A stretch of 64,000 nt of DNA, taken from positions 124,001 to 188,000 of the forward strand of contig NZ_PHKV01000005.1 in the NCBI RefSeq assembly GCF_002846205.1, written 5' to 3'. Source of the DNA: Xanthomonas prunicola. Its GTDB lineage: Bacteria > Pseudomonadota > Gammaproteobacteria > Xanthomonadales > Xanthomonadaceae. Position numbers and translations under genes: made by a program. The notes beneath the pieces were generated by a model. It had not been told where the DNA came from. It worked only from the letters and a program-made list of their open reading frames with translations, and did not search any database. The stretch's first letter is position 1. Every line of letters begins with the position of its first letter. Shown piece by piece: positions 35,318-44,215 of this stretch.

Positions 35318-35333
35318 ACCCCGCTATCGGGGT
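35318..35333 (-). promoter_or_regulatory. Hairpin next to the crcB start, possible translational switch
   Basis: The minus strand reads ACCCCGATAGCGGGGT, a 6-bp stem with a 4-base loop ending 6 bases before the crcB ATG. Its GGGG arm may be the ribosome-binding site, so this could be the riboswitch output. No T-run terminator is seen in the leader. Confidence 0.45.
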
Positions 35334-35423
35334 GAGTCTTCGAAGAAATAGCGTGCGACATCGGCGTCATCCATCCTGAGTCAAGAAGCGATGCCGGGGC
35401 ACGGACCCGCCGCCCCGGCGGGG

Positions 35424-35483
35424 GTGGCAGGCATCATCAGCGCGCAGAGTGCGTGCGGTTCAAGGAGGAATGCCATCTCCTGT
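35424..35483 (-). promoter_or_regulatory. Fluoride riboswitch (crcB motif)
   Basis: On the minus strand the aptamer reads GGAGATGGCATTCCTCC (35480-35464), then TTGAACCGC, and after a short variable stem GCTGATGATGCCTGCC. These are the conserved parts of the fluoride riboswitch. It sits just after the rarA stop and directs crcB, known fluoride-responsive gene content. Confidence 0.9.
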
Positions 35484-35491
35484 GCGGGCGA

Positions 35492-36865
35492 TTATGCCGT
35501 GGGTTTGCCGGCCTTGTCAGCCCGTGCCTGCGCGCGTGCCTCGCGCAACCGATCCAGCTTTTCTTTCAGCTTGATCTCCATCCCGCGCGGCACCGGGTTG
35601 TAGTACACGCGCTCGCCCATCGCATCCGGGAAGCCGGTCTGATCCAGCGCGATGCCGCCCTCGGCATCATGGTCGTACTGATAGTCCTGGCCGTAACCCA
35701 GCGTCTTCATCAGCTTGGTCGGCGCATTGCGTAAATGCAGCGGCACCTCTTGCGTACCGCTGGCACGCACTTCGGCCTTGGCCTGATTGAAGGCCGCATA
35801 GCCGGCGTTGGATTTGGCGGTGCTGGCCAGGTACAGCACCAGCTGCGCGAAGGCCAGCTCGCCTTCCGGACTGCCGAGACGCTCGTAGATGTCCCAGGCC
35901 TCCAGCGCCATGCTCTGCGCGCGCGGATCGGCCAAGCCAATATCCTCGATCGCCATGCGGGTCAGCCGCCGCGCCAGATACGCCGGGTCGCAGCCACCAT
36001 CGAGCATGCGCGTCAACCAGTAAAGCGCTGCATCCGGGTTGGAACTGCGTACGGATTTATGCAACGCCGAAATCTGGTCGTAGAACTGCTCGCCGTTCTT
36101 GTCGAAGCGGCGCGTGCGGTCGGCCAGCACCTGCAGCAGCGTTCGCGGTGTGATCTCACCGCCCTCGCCCGTCGCCAGTTCCGCAGCAATTTCCAATAGC
36201 GTCAGTGCCCGGCGTACATCGCCGTCGGCGGCGCTGGCGATTTCCAGCAGCGATGCTTCACTGACCTGGATCGTCTCCTGGCCCAAGCCGCGCTCGGCAT
36301 CGTGCAAGGCCCGTTGCAAGGCTTCGACGATGTCCTGCGGCGACACGCCTTCCAGCACATGCACGCGGCAGCGCGACAGCAACGCAGAGTTCAACTCGAA
36401 GGATGGATTCTCGGTCGTCGCACCGACGAACAGGATGGTGCCGCGCTCGATGTGCGGCAAGAACGCATCCTGCTGCGCCTTGTTGAAGCGATGCACCTCG
36501 TCGACGAACAGCACGGTGCGGCGGCCGCTGGCGAACCGCTGCGCGGCCTCGGCCAGCACCTGGCGCACATCGGGCAATCCGGACAACACCGCAGAAATCG
36601 CCTTGAATTCGGCATCGGCATAGTGCGCCAGCAACAAGGCCAGCGTGGTCTTGCCGCAGCCCGGCGGGCCCCACAGGATCATCGAATGCACGCGCCCGGA
36701 TTCGACCGCGCGCCGCAAGGCGCTATCGGCCGCAAGCAAGCGTTTCTGCCCGACCATCTCGTCGAGGGTACGTGGGCGCATCCGCTCTGCCAACGGCCCC
36801 ATGGCGCTGCGATCAACATGCAGCAGATCGGGCGTGATCGAGTCGGGACGTTTGGCTTTGCTCAC
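35492..36865 (-). CDS. rarA: Replication-associated recombination protein A (RarA/MgsA AAA+ ATPase)
   Basis: AAA+ ATPase of the clamp-loader-related RarA/Mgs1/WRNIP1 family, acting at stalled replication forks. It is 457 residues with MRPRTLDEMVGQKRLLA, Walker A WGPPGCGKTTLALLLA, Walker B VLFVDEVHRFNKAQQDAFLP, sensor ATTENPSFELNSALLSRCRV, and the family C-terminal region (YGQDYQYDHDAEGG). It starts at a plain ATG. It is upstream of the fluoride riboswitch and crcB on the same strand and divergent from the effector gene. Confidence 0.95.
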   Translation of the reverse strand: MSKAKRPDSITPDLLHVDRSAMGPLAERMRPRTLDEMVGQKRLLAADSALRRAVESGRVHSMILWGPPGCGKTTLALLLAHYADAEFKAISAVLSGLPDVRQVLAEAAQRFASGRRTVLFVDEVHRFNKAQQDAFLPHIERGTILFVGATTENPSFELNSALLSRCRVHVLEGVSPQDIVEALQRALHDAERGLGQETIQVSEASLLEIASAADGDVRRALTLLEIAAELATGEGGEITPRTLLQVLADRTRRFDKNGEQFYDQISALHKSVRSSNPDAALYWLTRMLDGGCDPAYLARRLTRMAIEDIGLADPRAQSMALEAWDIYERLGSPEGELAFAQLVLYLASTAKSNAGYAAFNQAKAEVRASGTQEVPLHLRNAPTKLMKTLGYGQDYQYDHDAEGGIALDQTGFPDAMGERVYYNPVPRGMEIKLKEKLDRLREARAQARADKAGKPTA

Positions 36866-36941
36866 CCCTTCATTCTACCGCCTCTGTCGGCGGGACGTTC
36901 CACAATGCGGTGTTCGGCCATCGCTGGCAGAAATGCTGGCG

Positions 36942-37003
36942 TTCTCTTTCCAAGCGACCACTTCGCGCAGGTGCAATACCTAAAACGCGCAGCACAATAA
37001 TGT
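36942..37003 (+). promoter_or_regulatory. PIP-box-like HrpX promoter with -10 element
   Basis: TTCTC (36942-36946), exactly 15 bases, then TTCGC (36962-36966): one mismatch to the plant-inducible-promoter box TTCGB-N15-TTCGB. TAATGT (36998-37003) fits YANNNT at the expected 31-base distance. This predicts HrpX/HrpG-dependent transcription of the effector gene. Confidence 0.7.
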
Positions 37004-37103
37004 TACTAAGTAACGAGTGACCGCATACAATCGCTTGCCGGCACCCCGCACCGGCCGCCAGCTGCGCCAGCGCGAGCGGCACGTTCAGCGTACGGATCCC
37101 ACC

Positions 37104-40100
37104 ATGCCTCGCATTCCGCTTCGTCCCTCTGTCATCGCCGCTTGCCTTCCAGGGATGGCCGAGACCATCTCGCATCCATCCAAACCTTCAGCGAAGCGGC
37201 AGACGCATAACAAATTGGCGACGCCCGACCCACGCGCGTTCGAGGCGGAACTGATCCAGGCACAGGAAGATCCGCTGGGTTGGTCAGAGACGCTGCGTGA
37301 GCAAGTCAGACAGGCAAGCGTCGTCGAGCCCGGATTGAAAGCCGCTCCCAAACGCAAACACGCTCTCCTGCGGCCCTGCAGGAAGGCCGCAGAGCGATTG
37401 GGCCTCAGCAGTGGTGCGCCAGAACCGCACGCGCGCCTGCTGCGCTATTCCTCGTTGCAGTGCGAGCGTGACAGACCAGCCGATCCATCGGATCGCAGCG
37501 CCAATGTCGCCCTTGCTCCGCACGCAGCCCCGCTGCTGTCGAATGCCACCCAGGATCTCAATGGAGCGCTGATAGCACGCCTTGAGCAATCCAACCACGA
37601 CCTGGCCGCAGGGATCTCCCGGCGTCGCCAAGCCGAATTGAAGTACGCGCATGCACAAACGCTACACGCTGCACGCGAGCAGTTGGCGTTGAGAGCCCGG
37701 CGCGCCGCCAATCTCAGCGACAGCATCAATGTGCTGACGCGTGAACGCGCCGAACTGCTGCAGCAACTGCATGGATGCAATGTGCGAACTGATGCAGTGT
37801 CGGCGGCGATACACGATCTCGAGTCGAACATCGTCTCCGCGCGCGCTGCATTGAACGCGTTACCAGGCGTTCGGCAATCGCGCGCTGTCGTAGCGCGCGC
37901 GGCGCCATCCGCGGCCAACGCGCATCAGGGCGAGGATCCCTCACACCTGCAGCGCGTCTGCACTCGGCTCGAACACGCAGTGCAGGATGCGCGCGCGCGC
38001 GGCGATGCGCTGGCCAAAACGGTCTTTTTCGGCCGCGGCTCGGCACAGGCAGCACAGGCAGAGCAAGCACTTGCGGATACTAATGCGCAGATCGATCAAT
38101 TACGGAGCGCGTATGCACAAGCGCGCGATGCGTTGCGGTCAGATCCAGCAAGCAGCTCTGCCAACAGGCCGGCATCTCGCACGCTTGCGTCGGAACTTGT
38201 TGCAGAGCAAGACCGAGAAATCGAGGCACTGCGCACACGACTTGGGTACGACGAGAAGATGCTGACCCTGCAAGGCACGCATGCCGAGCGCTGCCGGCGG
38301 AATACGCGGCGCCTACAGGCACGCCTAGCCCAGGTCGACGCAAAACTGGAGCAGGCGCGGCATTCGTCGCGGATCAACACCGAGGAGTTGTGGCAGCAGG
38401 AACAGACCGTCAGCGTGCTGGAAGCAGCGGACGGCGACATGCAGCGCGGAGTGGAACATGCAGCCGCGCAGCTGCCGGCAGATGAGGCCCGGCCCGTAGC
38501 TTCCGATATCGTCGCCGACACCATGCAGACACTGCTCGACGTGCTTCCCGGCTTTCGCGAGGAAACGCTCGACCCCGTGAGTCGACAGGTTCTGCGCGTC
38601 TGGGCTGATGGCCTGCATGCTCGCAGCGCTGCGTTCGGGACCGAGGCCCTGCAGCCGGTCGACGCGTTGCGCATCGCCCTGCAGGCCTTATCGATCGCCA
38701 GCGGGGGCGATGCCACGGCGGCGGCCAACGCACTGCAACGCCTGAGCGTCGTGCGGATGCGTGAGCTAATTCCGCCGCCGCAGGTCTCCATCGCTGCCGA
38801 GGCGGTCCCGCCGATGGAGACCGTCACCGCCTGCGTCGGCCTGCTGGCCAGCGTGCCGCGCGGCATGCAGGTGCTTTCGCACATGCTGCGCGAAGAACCC
38901 ACGCCTGCCTCCCGGGAATGGTTGGAGGCGGCGCAGGTCCATCTGCGTGCCAGCCACCGGCTTGCACTGACGCCGGACGCAGAACAGGCTGAACGCACCT
39001 GGCTGGGCGATGCGCAAATGGGAGCGCGCCATGCCGTGCACGGCGCTTCGCCGCTGCAGGGCCTGCAGTCTGCAACCGATGCCCAGCGCGGCGCATTTCA
39101 TGCGTTCCGCAACGGCTACGAAACCACCCGGACAGGTTCACCCTATGCACGCGTCAACGCATGCCTGCAGATGTTTGCGCAATGGGCGGTAGCAGGCAGC
39201 AGAAGGCGGGGAAATAGCGACCTCAACCCCTTCAACGCGCTCGCACTGGGAATGAAGGTCGGCGCCTCCGAAGCGCTTCCCACCGCTGTGCGGCGTGCCA
39301 ACGATGCTTTTCGCGAGGCGGCCGGCCACTTGACCAGCTGGCTCGTCGCGCGCCGCCAGATCCAACTGGCGGGCGGGCGAATGCCGTCACAGGACGAGCT
39401 GGCGATGCAGGCACTGTCGGAATACGCGCACTGGCTACCACACGAGCAGAACGCGACCGACCTGACCTTCACTGCCAAGGTACTGGGCACGATCGAGCGG
39501 CGCGCCCAGGAGCTTCAGCGCTCGGTGGCTGCCTCCGCGAGCGAGAGCGACGATCTGCAGCCGGCGGCGTGCCATCCGGCGATCGCATCCGCCTGGGTCG
39601 CATTACGCGCGGGCCGCATGCGTCTGCCGGAAACGCTGCGCCTGATCCAACGCGGCCTGCTCGACCACGCCGGACAGCCGACCGACATGCCGATCGGTGC
39701 AGCGCCCTTGGATGAAGAACTGGCGTCGGTCGCACGCAACCACTTCCATCAGGCCGTTGGTCATGCCAGCCGCTTTCTGCATGAGGGCGACACGTCCCGC
39801 GTCAGGTCGCCCCGCGCGCTATTCGAATGCCTGCGCAACCTGATGGAACGGCTGGAATGGCGCGACAAGCTGCGTATTACCGAACAACGTGTGATCGGAC
39901 TCAATACGACGCCGCTATCGGCCGCGCTTGCGATCATCCCCAGCGGCCTGGGACTGAAACTCTCCGCGGGCGGTCAGACCAGTTCCGATCGCTCGGTGGA
40001 GATTTACATGGGACGCACCGGGCTGTCGCTGCAGATCGGGCGGCAGAAGGCGCGGCAGTTCAACGCCAGTACGGGCATTAGCGCGGGCGTGCTGCTGCCG

Positions 40101-41270
40101 GGCACCGAACACGCACCGGTGGGTATCACGGGCGCAGCCGAGTGGCGCATGAAAAAGGAATCGGGCATCGAGCATGGCGTGCAGATCCGCGTACCACGGC
40201 GGGGCAAGGGCCAGGAGCTGGAGCAGCGCGCGCAATTCCTGGCCATGTTTGAACACCTGCTGCAGCTCGCCGAGCAATCCGGCGGCGATGCAGGCCAGCT
40301 GACCGAGCGCGACTTTCTGGGGGAGCTACTGGCGCATCACCCCAGCATCACCGTTGGCTTGATCGGCCATGCCGAGCGCAACGCTTCGGCCACCGAGTCC
40401 AGCATCAGCGTCGCTGCGGGCGTACGCGTGGGAAACATGGATGGCAAACCGCGTCGGGCCACCCTGGGGGCTTCGCTCGGCTTAAAAGCGCGCCGGGAAA
40501 CCTCCCGTTCGCAGACGCCGATCGAAGGCTACATGACGATGGTACTGAAGGATTCGAGCGCGCAATCCAGGGTAGAGCTCGCAGGCCGCGCATCGGCCAG
40601 TGTCGTCGCTCAGCAGTGGACGCACCCGAGCATCGGCAATGCGCCGCCCACGCCAGTGGCGCGGCTGTCCATGGCCACGCTCGATCTCGGCTATAGCAGA
40701 GAACTGCATTCGGCCGGCAGCAATACGTTCTCCACCTTGTGGATGTTCAACAACGAAATCGACCCTGTGCGCACGGATCGTGGCTTCGAATTCTTCGACT
40801 TCGCCTCATTCGAACGCGAAGTGAAACGCAACTGGCAGTTATGGACGCACTATGGAATCTCCAAACTGCAAGGCAAGGTCGACGACCAGCGGGTCTACAT
40901 GGTGGCCGAGCGCCAATTGCAGGACTTCGTCGACCGGGTCCGCCTCCATATGCAAGACAACAAGTTCGCCTCGATGATCGTCGACTGGGTGTTACAGGCA
41001 GAGGCTGCACCGCGTCTGGACGCATTGCGCGCGCAGGCCCAGCTATTACGGTTCGCCGGATGCGAAGCGCAAGCAGTGGAAGCAGATCGCGCCTTCGATG
41101 ACCTGATCAGCCACCCAGGCATCTGGGAACCGACCATCCTGATCCTGCGCGAAAAGGGCAAGCGCCAGCGCGAGCGTGGCATCGACTTCTTCGTCAAACG
41201 CCAGACCAACCAAGCGGCGGAGGCGATGCGGACGGTCGGTCAATGGATCCCGTACGAGCCAGTCCCCTAG
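37104..41270 (+). CDS. xopZ: Large type III effector, XopZ/HopAS1-like
   Basis: A protein of about 1388 residues with no signal peptide and no enzyme motif I recognise. The first 50 residues are rich in Ser, Pro and Thr with few acidic residues, as in type III secretion signals. Residues about 160-440 are rich in Ala, Gln, Arg and Glu and look like coiled coil (IARLEQSNHDLAAGISRRRQ). The rest is mostly helical, with a glycine-rich beta stretch late on. Size, PIP-like promoter and location between rarA and lolA fit XopZ, an effector that suppresses plant immunity in Xanthomonas. I start at MPRIPLRP (37104); an upstream GTG at 37017 lies too close to the predicted -10. The name is from recall and context and needs a search. 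Confidence 0.72.
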   Translation: MPRIPLRPSVIAACLPGMAETISHPSKPSAKRQTHNKLATPDPRAFEAELIQAQEDPLGWSETLREQVRQASVVEPGLKAAPKRKHALLRPCRKAAERLGLSSGAPEPHARLLRYSSLQCERDRPADPSDRSANVALAPHAAPLLSNATQDLNGALIARLEQSNHDLAAGISRRRQAELKYAHAQTLHAAREQLALRARRAANLSDSINVLTRERAELLQQLHGCNVRTDAVSAAIHDLESNIVSARAALNALPGVRQSRAVVARAAPSAANAHQGEDPSHLQRVCTRLEHAVQDARARGDALAKTVFFGRGSAQAAQAEQALADTNAQIDQLRSAYAQARDALRSDPASSSANRPASRTLASELVAEQDREIEALRTRLGYDEKMLTLQGTHAERCRRNTRRLQARLAQVDAKLEQARHSSRINTEELWQQEQTVSVLEAADGDMQRGVEHAAAQLPADEARPVASDIVADTMQTLLDVLPGFREETLDPVSRQVLRVWADGLHARSAAFGTEALQPVDALRIALQALSIASGGDATAAANALQRLSVVRMRELIPPPQVSIAAEAVPPMETVTACVGLLASVPRGMQVLSHMLREEPTPASREWLEAAQVHLRASHRLALTPDAEQAERTWLGDAQMGARHAVHGASPLQGLQSATDAQRGAFHAFRNGYETTRTGSPYARVNACLQMFAQWAVAGSRRRGNSDLNPFNALALGMKVGASEALPTAVRRANDAFREAAGHLTSWLVARRQIQLAGGRMPSQDELAMQALSEYAHWLPHEQNATDLTFTAKVLGTIERRAQELQRSVAASASESDDLQPAACHPAIASAWVALRAGRMRLPETLRLIQRGLLDHAGQPTDMPIGAAPLDEELASVARNHFHQAVGHASRFLHEGDTSRVRSPRALFECLRNLMERLEWRDKLRITEQRVIGLNTTPLSAALAIIPSGLGLKLSAGGQTSSDRSVEIYMGRTGLSLQIGRQKARQFNASTGISAGVLLPGTEHAPVGITGAAEWRMKKESGIEHGVQIRVPRRGKGQELEQRAQFLAMFEHLLQLAEQSGGDAGQLTERDFLGELLAHHPSITVGLIGHAERNASATESSISVAAGVRVGNMDGKPRRATLGASLGLKARRETSRSQTPIEGYMTMVLKDSSAQSRVELAGRASASVVAQQWTHPSIGNAPPTPVARLSMATLDLGYSRELHSAGSNTFSTLWMFNNEIDPVRTDRGFEFFDFASFEREVKRNWQLWTHYGISKLQGKVDDQRVYMVAERQLQDFVDRVRLHMQDNKFASMIVDWVLQAEAAPRLDALRAQAQLLRFAGCEAQAVEADRAFDDLISHPGIWEPTILILREKGKRQRERGIDFFVKRQTNQAAEAMRTVGQWIPYEPVP

Positions 41271-41389
41271 CACTGCAGGCGTGGCCCCCAAGGGGTGGGG
41301 TCTCCGCCAGGTCACGGTGACGGCTGCGCCCCTCGCAGGCACAACCGATCGTTGCACCTTGCCTTCATCCCGTGCGTCCGCAGACGCAT

Positions 41390-42019
41390 CTACTGCGCGT
41401 CGCCCACCACATCCACGCCCTTGCCCGGGGTATAACGGAAGGTGTCGGCTGCGAATGCGGGGTTGCGCTTCCACCCGCTGAAGCTGATCGCGGTGCGCTG
41501 GCCGACTGCATCCACGACTTCCATCTTGGCCAGGCCGTCCTTGCCGAACCCCAGCGAGGCCATCTGGAAGCTGGCGTCGGTGTCGACCTTGGGCGTCAAC
41601 GACAACCACTGCAGCCCATCGCGCGGCGCGGCTTCTTCGCTGACATCGTACTGCCTGTCCAGACGCGTCGGATCGATCAATGCCACCAGCGGGCTGTTCT
41701 GTTCTTCGCTGCCTTGTGCGCGCACGGTGACCTGCTCCAGATCGGGGTCGAACACCCAGACCTTCTTGCCATCGGCCACGATCAACTGCTTGTAGGGCTT
41801 GGCATATTCCCAACGGAACTGGCGCGGTGTTGCCAACGCAACCCGCCCGCTTGAATTTTCCTTGACCCGACCATTCGCGTCGGTCACGCGCTGGCTGAAC
41901 TGTCCATCCAGCCCCTTCAAGCCACGCGTGAAGGTGTCCAGCTCCTGGCGCGCACCGGCAAAGGCGGTACTGGCGAACAGAGCAGTGGCAAGGACGGCAT
42001 AACGGAGCTGGCGATGCAT
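41390..42019 (-). CDS. lolA: Outer-membrane lipoprotein carrier protein LolA
   Basis: Periplasmic chaperone that carries lipoproteins from LolCDE to LolB. It is 209 residues with an N-terminal signal peptide (RYAVLATALFASTAFAG) and family segments GLDGQFSQRV, FRWEYAKPYKQLIVADGKKV and WVFDPDLEQVTV. I choose MHRQLRYAV (42019) because GGAAG lies before it and the signal peptide follows; the longer frame adds 14 residues. It follows the DUF3857 gene by 107 bases on the same strand. Confidence 0.92.
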   Translation of the reverse strand: MHRQLRYAVLATALFASTAFAGARQELDTFTRGLKGLDGQFSQRVTDANGRVKENSSGRVALATPRQFRWEYAKPYKQLIVADGKKVWVFDPDLEQVTVRAQGSEEQNSPLVALIDPTRLDRQYDVSEEAAPRDGLQWLSLTPKVDTDASFQMASLGFGKDGLAKMEVVDAVGQRTAISFSGWKRNPAFAADTFRYTPGKGVDVVGDAQ

Positions 42020-42125
42020 CGCGGTCTTCCAAAAGGACATGCGTCGATTCTGATGCTTCATAGATGAATGGGCGAGCGCTATTGCACGACGTGTTCAGAT
42101 GGCGGCGCTTGCGCGGCGATCCGGC

Positions 42126-44054
42126 TCAGTGCGCGGTCTGCACCTTGGACAAATCGCCGTACACGATCTGCCCGCGAAAGCCGCGCCGCACCTGCTGGTA
42201 CAACTCGCGAAACGCACGGTAATCCTGTGGCTGGCACAACGCCTGCGGGCCACGCACGGCCGCGCGCTGCAGGCGATGCACGGCGGTCACCGTCTGCCCA
42301 TCGCGTGTCCAGTCGACCACGTATTCGCCAGCGGCATTGCGAAAGGTGCTGCTACGCGGGATCGCAATGATCGGCACCGTGCTGGGGAAAGTCACCACAT
42401 AGGTCTCTTCGCGTACGCTGTCGTTGCAGTAGAACGGGGTCAGATTGTCTTCGGCCGAGGTGGTGGTGTAGATCGCGCGGATCGATTCGGCACCGGGCAT
42501 GTCCGGCAAGGTCATACCGCCGACCACCGAAAAATCCACCGCATCCTTCGCCAGGAAGCTGTAGCGATAATTGAATGGCGCATCCAGATCCAGCGGGTCG
42601 CCCTGGATCAGCAGATCGCCGGTGCCGTCGAAACCGGACTGGGCAAGGATCGACTCTTCGATCCGGTTGCGATTCTGCGCATTGAGCTGCACGAACATCG
42701 CGCGCAAGCCCACTTCGCCGGTCTGCCCGCTGTCGAGCGTGGTCATGCCCTGCAGGCCGCCCTGGGGCGTGAAGCGGTAGCCGGTGCGCGCGACGTAGCG
42801 ATTGACCTTGCGGTCGTTCGGCGGCGTCTGCGTGACCTTGCCGTCGCGCGTATGCACCACCGGCGCGCCGAGATCGCCGGCCGGCAACTGGCCGAAGCGC
42901 GCGTACGGGTTGGTCGAATCGACATACAGATCGAATGCAGGGATGTAGGTGATGGCGTGATTGAAGCGGCCCAGCACCGGAATTTCAGGCAGTGTCGGGC
43001 CGCCCTCGGCGCCGATCAGCACCGGCGTGCTGGCGATGCCCTTGGCTGCAAGCAGAGCTTCCAGGATCACGGTGTGGTCTTTGCAATCGCCATAGTGGTT
43101 AGCCAGGATGCTATCGGCGCCGTTGGGTTCCAGCCCGCCATTGCCCAGATACACCGCCACATAGCGAATATTCCGCGCGACCCAGGCGTACAGCGCAGCT
43201 GCCTGCGCACGCGGAGCGTCGATACCGCGGGTCACTTCATCGGCCAGCGCCTGGATCGCCGGCGTCACCGCGGCAGCGCGCCCGCCCTTGACGTGATACG
43301 CCAGGCCCATCTGCGACCAGCTATCGAAGGTGCTGGCCATCAAGGTGGGGCTGAACTCCCAGGTCGCCGCGCTCCAGTTCTGGTTTTTCATCGGCGCGGT
43401 ACGCTGGTAGCGCCACTCCCAGCGCGCCTGGTCGCCACGCACTACCGGCTTGTTACTGCCCTGCAGCCCGCGTGTGGAAAGATGCATCGGCAGCGACTTC
43501 GGTGCCACTAGCGTGACGACCGCATCGTCGTACTGCGCGAACACGCTGAAGGTCTCCCACAAACTAAAATAGCCTGGGAAATACGGTGTGTTCTGCGCCC
43601 GCCGCACCCGGTAGACGATGCGCGCGCCCGGCGCCAGATTCGGGAATACCACGACCTTGACCTTGCGGTCGGCATACATCGCCGCCGAGGCGCTGGAATA
43701 GCTTTCCTGGGTGTAGATCTTGTCGGCCGCCACATCCTGGCGCAGCCCTTCGGCCGTGACGGTATACGCCTGCAGCACGTCCAGCGTTTCCATCTTCTCG
43801 CTGTAGCTCAGTCGGACCTGACTGAACTGCTCCACCGCCGACTTTGTCTTGAGCAGGATCTCGTACTCGTCGGTCTCCACGCTGCTGGCGTCGGCGCGCA
43901 CTTCGTAATCAGCGCGATAGCGCACGAAGCTGTAGTTGGTGTCGGCCTGCGTGCGTGCCGCAGCAGTGGGCGCTGGCCGTTGCTGGGCCTGCGCCTGGGC
44001 GAGCAACGGTACGCAGAGAAACAGCACGAACAACAACAAGGGACGATCCAACAT
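42126..44054 (-). CDS. DUF3857 / transglutaminase-like exported protein
   Basis: A 642-residue exported protein. It has a signal peptide (LLLFVLFLCVPLLAQAQA), an N-terminal DUF3857 domain (YEILLKTKSAVEQFSQVRLS, ARIVYRVRRAQNTPYFPGYF), and a transglutaminase-like domain with a plausible catalytic triad: Cys in NHYGDCKDHTVILEALL, His in RFNHAITYIP and Asp in YVDSTNPYARFG. Such proteins are predicted periplasmic proteases or cross-linkers; the substrate is unknown. I start at MLDRPLLLF (44054) because it places the signal peptide at the N-terminus. It lies between ftsK and lolA. Confidence 0.82.
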   Translation of the reverse strand: MLDRPLLLFVLFLCVPLLAQAQAQQRPAPTAAARTQADTNYSFVRYRADYEVRADASSVETDEYEILLKTKSAVEQFSQVRLSYSEKMETLDVLQAYTVTAEGLRQDVAADKIYTQESYSSASAAMYADRKVKVVVFPNLAPGARIVYRVRRAQNTPYFPGYFSLWETFSVFAQYDDAVVTLVAPKSLPMHLSTRGLQGSNKPVVRGDQARWEWRYQRTAPMKNQNWSAATWEFSPTLMASTFDSWSQMGLAYHVKGGRAAAVTPAIQALADEVTRGIDAPRAQAAALYAWVARNIRYVAVYLGNGGLEPNGADSILANHYGDCKDHTVILEALLAAKGIASTPVLIGAEGGPTLPEIPVLGRFNHAITYIPAFDLYVDSTNPYARFGQLPAGDLGAPVVHTRDGKVTQTPPNDRKVNRYVARTGYRFTPQGGLQGMTTLDSGQTGEVGLRAMFVQLNAQNRNRIEESILAQSGFDGTGDLLIQGDPLDLDAPFNYRYSFLAKDAVDFSVVGGMTLPDMPGAESIRAIYTTTSAEDNLTPFYCNDSVREETYVVTFPSTVPIIAIPRSSTFRNAAGEYVVDWTRDGQTVTAVHRLQRAAVRGPQALCQPQDYRAFRELYQQVRRGFRGQIVYGDLSKVQTAH

Positions 44055-44215
44055 GGGTCTCGGTCGCGGCAGGCCGGAGCGGCCCTCGCTCACAGGGTAG
44101 CCGTTGTGCCCGGCAATGACAGGCACGGACTTCCAACAATGCCGCATTGCTGCACGCGGCGAGGTTCCTGAATCGAAAACGCACCAGTGGCAGCGTGCAC
44201 CGATACCGCAGGCAC

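Noticed and set aside
37017..37103. Upstream GTG start for the effector at 37017
   Set aside because: It would lie only about 14 bases after the predicted -10 element, leaving almost no leader; the ATG at 37104 gives a more typical secretion-signal N-terminus.
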